Of a DNA stretch of 64,000 nucleotides, positions 10,105 to 18,899 are shown in pieces. Source of the stretch: Symsagittifera roscoffensis (Eukaryota; Xenacoelomorpha; Acoela; Convolutidae); contig NC_087066.1 in NCBI RefSeq assembly GCF_963678635.1, positions 15,173,949 to 15,237,948 on the forward strand. Reading direction: 5' to 3'. Positions within the stretch are counted from its first letter, which is position 1; the number at the start of each line of letters is the position of its first letter. Position numbers and translations under genes: made by a program. Under the pieces are notes generated by a model. That model was not told the origin of the DNA. It saw only the letters and a program-made list of their open reading frames with translations, and did not search any database.

Positions 10105-12201
10105 TTGGAACACCCATTTCAACCGTACTGCTACTCTAACATTGACCACTTAATCAACTCATGGTACCTCTGGCTATATATAGCACTAGAAAAACTCATG
10201 AAAAAACAGACCAAACACCGTATGAACCTAGCACCTTGGATCACACCTGAAACCTCCAATATTATCAAAAGACTCAACACAGCATCAAAAAAAGTAGCCT
10301 TTAAAAATACTCATTCTAATAACCGCAATCTTGAAAGACTTAAAAACCTTGTAGATCATTTATCCGAATTAGATCAGAAAAATTTCGAAGAATCAACTTT
10401 CAAGGGCAGAAATTTCTCAAAGCTCCAAAATTACTTTAAAAGCATACGAAAAAACTCAAGTACTCCAAAAACAATGCACTGGAATGAAAAAACGGAATCA
10501 ACAGAGCACGGTAAAGCTAATCTTCTAAACAATTACTTCGTAAGCGTTTTTAACATTAAACAGAATGGAAACATTTTACCAATAGCTGAATTACCTGGCT
10601 CAATCAAATGCTTCAATTTCTCTGAAAATGAGATATACGACATCCGTAAAACATTAAACCTCCAAAAAGCAAGAGGACCAGATAGACTCGGTAACACAGT
10701 TCTAACCAATTTAGCAGATAGCATAATTTCATCTCTAAAACTGATTTATAACACCATCACCAACAATGCAACATTTCCAACGATCTGGAAACTTAGCCAA
10801 ATCATCCCAACTTTTAAAAATGGAGACAACCAATCGGTCACAAAATACAGGCCCATCAGCCTGCTAACTGCAGTATCCAAAGTCTTAGAGAAACTGATCT
10901 TCCTTAAAATCTCACCAAAGATCTTCTCGCAAATCCATGACAGCCAATTTGGCTTCTGTCCTAAACGATCGACAACTCTGCAAATGCTCCCATTCCTCGA
11001 CAAAATCTATGATGACTTTGATAACCCTAATATCAAGTCTCTACAGGCAATATACTTAGACTTCGAAAAGGCTTTCGACAAAGTTCCTCACGACTTGTGC
11101 ATATATAAACTCAATAAATTTGGCATATCAGAAAACGCACTTAAACTATTAGCAAACTACTTAACCAACAGAAAACAGCAAGTACGAATAGGTGCGGCAG
11201 TATTCAGCCATCTTGAAGTTAGTAGCGGCGTACCTCAAGGCTCACTGTTAGGGCCAGTATTCTTCATTACATTCATCAACGATTTACCGTCATCACTCAC
11301 CAACTCGTGCTATGGTTACGCAGACGATTATAAAATTGTTGCAACGAACCCTTCCCTGCTCCAACATGACCTAATCACAATCAACTTATGGTGCAAAGAT
11401 AATTCCATGAGTCTTAATTTGAAAAAATGTCACAATATAATATTCAAAGACCCCCAACTTGACCTAAACATGTATCTCGGTGACCATATACTTGAAAAAA
11501 CCTGTTCAGAAAAAGACCTTGGTATACAAATAACCAACAACCTAAACTGGTCAGCACACGCAAAAATAAGAGCCCAAAAAGCAATAGGCTGCTTATTTTT
11601 AATTAAAAGAAATATTTTAAAATCAGCGAGCTTAAAAATGAAACTGAACTCCTACTGTGGATATGTAACCCCATTTGTGTCACATGGCTCACCCATATGG
11701 AAAGCAATTAAGTGTGAATTAAAAATTATTGAAGATGTCCAAAGAAAAGCTACACGTTGGATACTGTCATGTAACAACATCAACTATAAAGACAGACTGA
11801 TTAGATTAAACCTGCTTCCACTGTCTCTCTACCACGAAATGCACGACATTCTCTTGCCTCACAAAATAATAAACGACCAATACAACTTCCATTGGAGACA
11901 ATTTGTTCAGTTCAAAGAATCTACAGCCCCAAAAAGAAGATCAACGAAAAATAACTTAGCGCATAAAAATTATCATTACGAAAAATCGAAAAGCAATTTC
12001 TGGCACAGAACACCTATACTAGCAAACAAAATTTTACAGACTCAGGAAGAAGAAGACCTGTTTGCGATGAAATACGAAAGACTCAAATCAAGCCTCAAAA
12101 ACGTTTTCTGGATAAATTTCATCAGTAAATATGAGGAAAGTGTCCCATGCACATGGAGAATAAACTGCTGCAATAGCTGTGTAAACTCAAAGAAACTATA
12201 A
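10105..12201 (+). CDS. LINE reverse transcriptase domain
   Basis: A 698-codon open frame with the order of a LINE RT: NYFKSIRKNSS, the ENEIYDIRKTLNLQKARGPD region with the K-A-x-G-P-D block, the Y-R-P-I-S-L-L motif (KYRPISLLTAVSKVLEKLI), SQFGFCPKRSTT, YLDFEKAFDKVPH (first catalytic Asp), SSGVPQGSLLGPVFFITFIN, GYADDYKIV (catalytic YADD), and SLNLKKCHNI. The C-terminal region ends with TWRINCCNSCVNS, Cys-rich as in many LINE tails. The open frame really extends upstream to about 9986; 10,105 is only the first start-like codon. The catalytic residues look intact although the element is 5'-truncated. Confidence 0.92.
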   Translation: MEHPFQPYCYSNIDHLINSWYLWLYIALEKLMKKQTKHRMNLAPWITPETSNIIKRLNTASKKVAFKNTHSNNRNLERLKNLVDHLSELDQKNFEESTFKGRNFSKLQNYFKSIRKNSSTPKTMHWNEKTESTEHGKANLLNNYFVSVFNIKQNGNILPIAELPGSIKCFNFSENEIYDIRKTLNLQKARGPDRLGNTVLTNLADSIISSLKLIYNTITNNATFPTIWKLSQIIPTFKNGDNQSVTKYRPISLLTAVSKVLEKLIFLKISPKIFSQIHDSQFGFCPKRSTTLQMLPFLDKIYDDFDNPNIKSLQAIYLDFEKAFDKVPHDLCIYKLNKFGISENALKLLANYLTNRKQQVRIGAAVFSHLEVSSGVPQGSLLGPVFFITFINDLPSSLTNSCYGYADDYKIVATNPSLLQHDLITINLWCKDNSMSLNLKKCHNIIFKDPQLDLNMYLGDHILEKTCSEKDLGIQITNNLNWSAHAKIRAQKAIGCLFLIKRNILKSASLKMKLNSYCGYVTPFVSHGSPIWKAIKCELKIIEDVQRKATRWILSCNNINYKDRLIRLNLLPLSLYHEMHDILLPHKIINDQYNFHWRQFVQFKESTAPKRRSTKNNLAHKNYHYEKSKSNFWHRTPILANKILQTQEEEDLFAMKYERLKSSLKNVFWINFISKYEESVPCTWRINCCNSCVNSKKL

Positions 12202-12283
12202 AACTCAGTTTAAAACTCCCAACGCGGGGCATTTTAGCCCCATGGCTTTATGTCTAAATCCTTGTTTATTATTATTATTATTA

Positions 12284-13912
12284 CACATAGGAAAATTCAC
12301 TGAACTCGGCTGCCTCTTAAAACTTCACGAGGATTGAAAAAATTGATGCAGATGAGGAAATCTGGTAACTTCAGACCTGGATGGGTAATCAGGAGGTCAA
12401 AAGTGTCATAGTAACCGAGGTTACAGTCAGGAGTCCCTTCATCACGTATTCCAGTCAAAATCCTTGGAACTTTCTAGATATGGAAGTGATAATGATAAAA
12501 GAAGATGACAAGTATTTAAGTCCTTTTCAATTAAAATTGATACGGATTACGTTTCTTCAATAAGAACACGCAACTCGACACGAGAAAATTGTAACAGTCG
12601 CCTACTTCGGTCACATATGAGGCTTAAGAAAAATTGGCCCTATAACCATTGGCTCAAGAGTCAGGGACACTATCTCTTGTGTTTTTCTACCTCAAAACGG
12701 TCGGAGCCAATTCGGTTCGCTTGCGACATGAGACTAGAACCCGTTACAGCTTAAAGGCCACTACCAAAATATCCCCCCCACTCTAGAATATAAGAACGTC
12801 CCCATACTTAGGTCTCAAAATACCCAAAATACACGAACGCCTTTAAAAACAGGGTTGGAACAATCCGTTAAGTTACTTTTTATTAGACAGTGGGACTTTG
12901 ATCCATTCCAGATGGATCAACCTAAAACTCGCCTTACCTCAACATAACAATCATAAAACACACTCGAGAAAATTAAATTAGGTACTTACATAGCAGCACA
13001 CTCGAGAACTAGAGGTAACTAAATTAGTAAGCAACTTGAGAATGATCGGGGAATTAAGTTTAATTCAATAAGTTCTAATCGAACAAGTTTTATCTCAAGA
13101 ATGGAGTTTTGGTTCTGGACCATTGGAACACTTCGGTTGTCCACCTTTCCACCGAAGGCTCACTCTGGTTCAGCTAGATTCCGATCTTTTTTTGTAATCA
13201 CTGTCTCCTATATCAAGATAGGACAGCTCTACTCTCGTGGTTTTTATTATTATCTTGGAAATTGCGAATAGCAATTTCCCACTGTTTTTCTGTCACTTTC
13301 CCGCAATTGTCAATTTGGTTGTTCTCCTTTTTTAATTTTTTTTGTTTTCAGTTGTCGCGAGAAAACTGAGCATGACAGGCTCCATTGGAATTTTTTAAAA
13401 ATAAAACTTCATTCCAAATACACGTATTTTCGTGTTCCTCAAGGTCAAACTTCCAGATATGACCGACTGGCACATACTCCCCGGCCTCAAGATCGATGTC
13501 CTCATCGCGTGCTGCCGTCTGTCAGTGAATCCCCAGGAACCCGAGTGTTACTCAAGATACAGTACCAGTGGTCATTTACAGAAGTTTGCAGCAGACTTAA
13601 GTTTATCTACACCCCAAAATTCACAACCATGTAAAATTTTCACACTATCGCTAAACAGCAATCAAAACCTGCACACACCTGCACCTGTGGATTTTCGCTT
13701 TTTAAGCTTGTATTTTAAAATTTCTTTTGCCCTATTCAATCAGGAAATTGTCATGCAGCATTTTGATTTATATAATAGATATAACATATTAATAACAATA
13801 TCTCATTTGTTAAAATTTCTTTTTGGTGAACCCAGATTTCATCCGAGTCCACCCTCGAGCCCCCTTCCCTCTCAAGACTCAAGATTCTAGAATTCCCCAC
13901 TGAGCCACCTGC
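12284..13912. other. Non-coding DNA flanking the giant element (probable 3' UTR/LTR zone)
   Basis: No gene is recognised. From about 12,590 the base composition and the recurrent CTCAAG/CTCGAG words resemble the giant minus-strand element, so its 3' end probably lies here. TGTAACAG at about 12,589 is a plausible element terminus. A pyrimidine tract at about 13,858-13,873 would be a polypurine tract on the minus strand. I looked for a matching LTR at 31-33 kb and found none. Confidence 0.4.
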
Positions 13913-15892
13913 TCACCTCGCGTTCCTCGCCTTCGAGGTACCAGACCCAGATGCATTGGACACCGTGATCTGCTTCAACAGTGCCTCTTCGTCATCGGAG
14001 CTAATCACGATCTCTTCCCAGGCTTTCAGCTGTTCATAGGACCGTATCCATTTCCTTTGCTCCTGCAATCTCTTTGCTTGATTGGGCAAACTCTTCACCC
14101 TCGACTCTTGGTTCAAACAGAAGGAATTGTGCAGACTCAGGCTCACGTTCTTCGCCAAGTCTTCCTCTAGTATCGACTCTCTCGCCTTGGTGTTGTTTCT
14201 GGACACTCTCCCAACTTTTTTCCACCCCGGCGTGATCGCATTTCGATGGGTCAGAAGAGGTCTCTTGAAAGCCTCCGGTCCTATCTCGGCCTGGAACTGT
14301 CGATATTCCTTCTGATATTTCCTCATATGATCCTTCGTTATCATGTGTAACCAGGACGTCAACGTCGCTCGAAACCAAGGGAAGAACCTTATGCGGCTCC
14401 ACACGTGTCTGACTTCCATCGGTATGGCGAATACCTTGCATGCAGTCTCAAACAACTCAAGTCTCCTGCTGTAATCTATCGCGTATATCGACTCCGCCGT
14501 TGGCGTCTTCGATTCCCGATACTTCGTTACATTTTCTTCAATCCATCGTAGAGCCAGCATCGTGCTCACCACCAAGATTGTCACCTTCTGCTGATGATTG
14601 GGCAGTCCTAACGACCTGATTTCTTTCACATCCCAGATCAGGCAGAGATTCGCGTGATCCGGGTACCACACTGTTTGTGCCAGGCAGTGGCATGGACATT
14701 CCCCATGTATGAGGTCTATCCTCCTAAGATTGCGTTCTCCCGAGGCTTCTAGGAGAGGCTCAAGTTCCATCATTTTCTCGTGTAACGCGTCGTTCTCTTC
14801 CAGGTTTGGAGCAACACCCATAGGTTTTCCGATCACGTTTTGTCTCTCGTGGTCACTTGTGTTTTCACTTTCCAAACCCAAAAGTTCTTCCCCCAAGATT
14901 TCACTCAAGTCGTCCCTCTGTTCTTTCGGCACTGTCCCTCGAATTTTCCTCAACAACCGGTGTGAATGATGCGACATCCGAGCCAGTCTTACGCACTTGG
15001 GCACTGAGAAGGCTTTGTCTATCAATACCCTTTGGCTGGATACCTCCACCATCGCCATGTGCAATGGATAGTGGCTGCCACATAGGTTGGCCATCAATGA
15101 CCCCACTAAGGACTTCGCATTTAGAGGCAGACCATAGGCTTCGCTCATGGGAAATCCCATTTCCGCTTCAAGTCCAACCTTCCAGCTCTTGATGTGTTTC
15201 TGGGTTACCTGCAACACCCCAGGCCATGACTCCACACTCAACGCGGTCACCAAGTGGTGTTCTGACTCTAGTCTCTCCAGTGACTGGAGACTGCACATTC
15301 TCGAGAAGAATCCCAGAGCTGTTGCTAGGTTGACCGTGGTACTCGCGTAACACTCAGCCACGATCTGTATTTCACTCTTTTCCCTTTCGGTAATGTCTTC
15401 AAACCAGGTGACTAGATCTTCTTTCTGGAAGGACTGTATCCTGACGCATGACCGTCCATCACAGGTGTGCTCGCCATTTCCACACGTCGAATCAAGACAA
15501 CTGCCCGGCTCCATTTTCTTCACCGACCCTAGTCTACTCGTCGCTTCACTTGACTCCTTCGCCTGAGGCAGGATCAGTCTGTGCACTATGCTCAATGTCG
15601 CCAGATCTTCCTCCTCCGCTGGTGCTAATCTCACTCGCTCCGTGACTTCCTCGATCAGGCTCGCATGGGGATGTGGACACCAGGAGGGCCTCAGCAGTTT
15701 CCACACTACTCCCAGATTCGTGACCAACATGCCATTCCCGTTACCCATCTTCAGTTCGACTCTTTTACTTGAGCGCGGTACACTTATCACCTCTGGTATC
15801 TTCTCGAGAATCAAACCCAAGCTAGGTCTCTCTCTCTCCACAGTGTCTATTTCCACTATCTTCTCTGTCCAGAACTTTAGTAGCTCCGCCAC
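13913..15892 (-). CDS. Accessory protein, C-terminal segment, unrecognised
   Basis: A 659-codon frame I cannot assign. It contains a Cys-rich cluster CLDSTCGNGEHTCDGRSC with Cys spacing x4, x6, x4, and later HGECPCHCLAQTVWYPDHAN, both possible metal-binding sites. Other distinctive stretches are WFEDITEREKSEIQIVAECY, MSHHSHRLLRKIRGTVPKEQ and a basic C-terminal region ending SGSGTSKARNAR. There is no convincing signal peptide or membrane anchor, so I do not call it an envelope protein. Its frame is the same as that of 15,914-16,426, and only a TGA at 15,914-15,916 separates them, so the two were probably one protein of about 840 residues. Confidence 0.6.
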   Translation of the reverse strand: MAELLKFWTEKIVEIDTVERERPSLGLILEKIPEVISVPRSSKRVELKMGNGNGMLVTNLGVVWKLLRPSWCPHPHASLIEEVTERVRLAPAEEEDLATLSIVHRLILPQAKESSEATSRLGSVKKMEPGSCLDSTCGNGEHTCDGRSCVRIQSFQKEDLVTWFEDITEREKSEIQIVAECYASTTVNLATALGFFSRMCSLQSLERLESEHHLVTALSVESWPGVLQVTQKHIKSWKVGLEAEMGFPMSEAYGLPLNAKSLVGSLMANLCGSHYPLHMAMVEVSSQRVLIDKAFSVPKCVRLARMSHHSHRLLRKIRGTVPKEQRDDLSEILGEELLGLESENTSDHERQNVIGKPMGVAPNLEENDALHEKMMELEPLLEASGERNLRRIDLIHGECPCHCLAQTVWYPDHANLCLIWDVKEIRSLGLPNHQQKVTILVVSTMLALRWIEENVTKYRESKTPTAESIYAIDYSRRLELFETACKVFAIPMEVRHVWSRIRFFPWFRATLTSWLHMITKDHMRKYQKEYRQFQAEIGPEAFKRPLLTHRNAITPGWKKVGRVSRNNTKARESILEEDLAKNVSLSLHNSFCLNQESRVKSLPNQAKRLQEQRKWIRSYEQLKAWEEIVISSDDEEALLKQITVSNASGSGTSKARNAR

Positions 15893-15913
15893 CTCGTAGT
15901 TTCTGTTAGCGCC

Positions 15914-16426
15914 TCAGGCTTCCGAGTCCAAGAAAGGGTTGTACACCATCCCCATCACTCCAGACACATACTGGTACTCTCCCTTCTTATTGGGTTTCAA
16001 GTACTCTCCTGACGAGGCCAAGTTACGGTGCACGTCATGTTTCTCCTCGAACTTCTTGTTGTAGAATCTCCGTATCTCATCTAACTTCCTGTGGTTCTCT
16101 AGAGACTGCCTGGAACCATCCTCCTTTTCTATCCCAGTACTCTGGTACACATTCAAGATGACTGTTGAGACTCTCCTTTCCATTGCTTTGCTCCCAGTTG
16201 CTCTTTGCTGGCATGCTAGGATGGTGCTGTCAGTCATCACCGACATTATCCAACTCAAGAAACAAGTAGCGTCTCTCCTCCTTGCCAGGCTCAAGCCTGA
16301 GTTATCCCTAGCCACGTGTTGCATCAATGTCTGATATATTTCTAGACTTTTTCCACCCAACTTCAACTTGTTGTGCGAGGTCAGCGTTTCCAACTCTATC
16401 CCCACCAGGCTCCAGGCGAACATCAA
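15914..16426 (-). CDS. Accessory protein, middle segment, unrecognised
   Basis: A 170-codon frame beginning immediately after an in-frame TAA (16,427-16,429) and ending at a TGA (15,914-15,916). Sequence upstream of the TAA in the same frame (LLRDYFEEAMRTSS..LMANPFVRTAG) and downstream of the TGA reads on, so both stops interrupt one coding unit. Recognisable stretches: FAWSLVGIELETLTSHNKLK, QHVARDNSGLSLARRRDAT, EIRRFYNKKFEEKHDVHRNL. I do not recognise a family. Confidence 0.5.
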   Translation of the reverse strand: MMFAWSLVGIELETLTSHNKLKLGGKSLEIYQTLMQHVARDNSGLSLARRRDATCFLSWIMSVMTDSTILACQQRATGSKAMERRVSTVILNVYQSTGIEKEDGSRQSLENHRKLDEIRRFYNKKFEEKHDVHRNLASSGEYLKPNKKGEYQYVSGVMGMVYNPFLDSEA

Positions 16427-16533
16427 TTATCCTGCTGTTCTAACAAAGGGATTTGCCATCAATGGCGACGCCGATGAGGACGTCCTCATCGCTTCTTCAA
16501 AATAATCCCTCAACAAGTTCTGCCAAGTTCTCC

Positions 16534-17109
16534 TCAGATGGCTCCCAATTCCAGTTTGTTAATATCAGCCTTCTGCTGGGTAGCCCAGTTGCGTCGTTTG
16601 CGTGACACTCCACTGTCGAGTTTCTTTAGGCAGTCTTCCAATTCCTTCAATGTTTCCAGGGCCACCCACCACGGTCGGGAGGTGTTCCTCGTTTTATTCT
16701 TCTCGAGAGGATCGCTAGTCTTTTGCTTCCCAATGGCCTGATGATCATTTGAGACCCATTCTTTGCCGACGTCCAGTTCCCATGTCTGCCCGCTCGTCGA
16801 ACCTCGTTTTATCTTTGTCCTCTGAGGCTTGAAGTCTTCTTCCGTTGTTGAGTTGGTGGGAACCTTCATCTCTCTTTCTACCTCGAGCAGTTTCCTTGGT
16901 TCGTAACTACTCTTGTAGGCTGCTGTCTTCCATCGTGCCAGAACCATGAGGGCCGTCTCTCTCAAGTTTTTCTCCGAGACCGCATCCGCCGAAGGACTAC
17001 CCCACCCTTCTACCTCTCTCTTTCTCTTGCGAGACTTCACGTCTTTCCTTGGGGGCGTTGCCGTTATCATCACTGATTCGACCTCTCTGTCTCCATCCAA
17101 CCCTTCCAA
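16534..17109 (-). CDS. Accessory protein, basic linker segment
   Basis: A 191-codon frame rich in Lys, Arg, Glu and Ser: PPRKDVKSRKRKREVEG near the start looks like a nuclear localisation-type basic cluster, followed by a polar linker. It overlaps the end of the upstream frame by 40 nt in another phase, near a G-rich stretch at about 17,120-17,135, which suggests a one-base frameshift rather than a new gene. The frame ends with TGA at 16,534-16,536, after which the adjacent phase resumes. No family recognised. Confidence 0.5.
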   Translation of the reverse strand: MEGLDGDREVESVMITATPPRKDVKSRKRKREVEGWGSPSADAVSEKNLRETALMVLARWKTAAYKSSYEPRKLLEVEREMKVPTNSTTEEDFKPQRTKIKRGSTSGQTWELDVGKEWVSNDHQAIGKQKTSDPLEKNKTRNTSRPWWVALETLKELEDCLKKLDSGVSRKRRNWATQQKADINKLELGAI

Positions 17110-18899
17110 CTCTTGCCTCCCCCTGCTCGAGCCTTAAGGATATTAGTACTTTTAATTATATTACTAATTTCGACCTTATCCCCCCTTACACTTTCAATTA
17201 TTCTATTGACAGTTTTTTGTTTCAGAGTAGAGCTGTCTTGACATTCGTCTTCTTTGGTCTTCTGTGATGCCTTCCTCAACTCGACCATCTTGCTCAGCAG
17301 TTCTCCTCTAGCTTTCTCCTCCAGACCCGTCCCCATCAGGACAGGCTCTCCGAACTTCACCACTGTGTCCCACAGTTCTTCCTTGAAATCATCCAGTGTG
17401 AACTCGCCATCCACTTCTCGATTGAACTCGCTCAAGAATTCTCGCCAAGCGTCCTCATCCAGAGTGCCTAGGAACATGGTCTTGTTTCCCTCAAAGGTAT
17501 TATTCTCCCTTTCTTCTGCGCTCAAGAGTATCATTCCCATATTAGAATTCTCACCCATCAGTGGCAACTCTAGATTTTTACGGGGAGATGAGGTCAGAGG
17601 TGGTGTGGGAGTGTCTGCCCAATTTTCTCCGCTCAGGTCTTTCAACAGCTCTTGAGTGGTAAATTCCTCCTCTGATGGTTTTGGTTCGGGCGTGTTCCCC
17701 ACTTCCATATCTTCCCCTGCCTCGCTTAGAGTCTCATCTATGCTTTCTTCTCCTGATTCGACTCTTCTCCTCTCAAGGATCCTCCTGAATCGATCTTCTA
17801 CAGGGCCGCTTCTTTTATCTCCAGGGGTGCCCACCGACAGGGGTGATGGTGTCGTCGGATCTGGTTTCTTGTATTCCGTCAGAGCCACATACAACGGGCC
17901 TGCTGCATCCAGCTCCTTCCCCTCCTGTCTCATCTCCACCTGCTCCAGTCCGTAAGGTGCCCGGTATCTTCTCGTGGCAAACTTCATCTCGTCCTTTAGT
18001 GCAATGTGTCCTTCTTCCACGATCATCCTGCCATCGGTCCACACCGGCAACATGTTCTCCAAACCCGCCCGCTCAAGCTTTCTCAAGACCTCTCGTATCT
18101 CGAATTTTGGGGGCAATGAGCCTCTCATCTTCTTCGCTTGGGTCGTCCAGGAGTTTATTTTTATGTCACATGTGTGAAAATAGACCGCTGCAGTGTAGCC
18201 GATGAATAGGGGATCCCAGCCATCGGTGAATTCCCTCTGCTGCCCTTCTGCCGCTGCTCTCGCGAACAGGGACGGGACCACCAGGGAACTGTTCATTCCC
18301 AGGGTCATTCTCCTCCTTACCGTTGGGAACTCTGGAATGGTTGTTGGCAAGACTTCCTTCTCCAGTATTGCCTCTAGCTGCCTCTTCACCAACTCGAAGC
18401 TCTTCTTCCATGCGGGAATTCTCAGGACCTCTTGTCCACTCGCCGTCAGGGGATTTAGGTTCCAGAATTTGGGGTAAGTTTCGATGGGACCTTCGCGTTT
18501 ATACACCATCGACTCCAGTTGCTTCTCTGTTGCGGCTACGTTCTTTCTTTCGTTGCTCGGTCCTCTAGACTTACTGGTGGAGCTTGTGATAGTCAAGTCC
18601 ATGCTTCGAAACCACAGGCTGGCCATCAGGTGAGTTATTATTGGATGATCGTCCCCTATAACCGGACTGAACTTGAGTTGTCTGGCGAAGTTCGATATCT
18701 CCAGCAAGAGGACCTCGTCCAATACAATGAGGATGTCTGCTAACTCGTAGAAGCCCCTCAACGCGTGGGATACATCCGCCCAGGCCGCCGCCAGTTCTGA
18801 CTTGCGAAGCCTCAAGTTCGTCGGTTCAACTCCCGATTGGGAGCTGCCATCAGGATCCGCCATCCATTCCCCTCGGCTATTAAGATCAAGACCGCACAC
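17070..18899 (-). CDS. Accessory protein, large segment, unrecognised
   Basis: A 609-codon frame. The first ~330 residues look globular (RLRKSELAAAWADVSHALRG, DEVLLLEISNFARQLKFSPV, GWDPLFIGYTAAVYFHTCD, REVLRKLERAGLENMLPVW). The rest is acidic and low in complexity (ESGEESIDETLSEAGEDMEV, KPSEEEFTTQELLKDLSGEN), typical of a disordered linker. It overlaps the preceding SGNH frame by 88 nt in another phase, so it may be a real overlapping frame or, more likely given the other lesions, the continuation after a frameshift. No family recognised. Confidence 0.55.
   Translation of the reverse strand: MCGLDLNSRGEWMADPDGSSQSGVEPTNLRLRKSELAAAWADVSHALRGFYELADILIVLDEVLLLEISNFARQLKFSPVIGDDHPIITHLMASLWFRSMDLTITSSTSKSRGPSNERKNVAATEKQLESMVYKREGPIETYPKFWNLNPLTASGQEVLRIPAWKKSFELVKRQLEAILEKEVLPTTIPEFPTVRRRMTLGMNSSLVVPSLFARAAAEGQQREFTDGWDPLFIGYTAAVYFHTCDIKINSWTTQAKKMRGSLPPKFEIREVLRKLERAGLENMLPVWTDGRMIVEEGHIALKDEMKFATRRYRAPYGLEQVEMRQEGKELDAAGPLYVALTEYKKPDPTTPSPLSVGTPGDKRSGPVEDRFRRILERRRVESGEESIDETLSEAGEDMEVGNTPEPKPSEEEFTTQELLKDLSGENWADTPTPPLTSSPRKNLELPLMGENSNMGMILLSAEERENNTFEGNKTMFLGTLDEDAWREFLSEFNREVDGEFTLDDFKEELWDTVVKFGEPVLMGTGLEEKARGELLSKMVELRKASQKTKEDECQDSSTLKQKTVNRIIESVRGDKVEISNIIKSTNILKARAGGGKSWKGWMETERSNQ

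Larger units (their letters stand above)
9691..12283 (+). mobile_element. 5'-truncated LINE (CR1/L2/Jockey-like) with (TTA)n tail
   Basis: A non-LTR retrotransposon with the end of an apurinic-type endonuclease, a full reverse transcriptase, a short 3'UTR and a (TTA)n terminus at about 12,264-12,283. The 5' end is missing: no ORF1 and only the C-terminal part of the endonuclease remains. One frameshift near 9985 separates endonuclease from RT. I saw no target-site duplication. A related 3' fragment sits inside the RPN5 intron. Confidence 0.9.

Noticed and set aside
13432-13890. 152-codon plus-strand frame at 13.4-13.9 kb
   Set aside because: No family resemblance, lies in the presumed UTR/LTR zone of the giant element and on its antisense strand.
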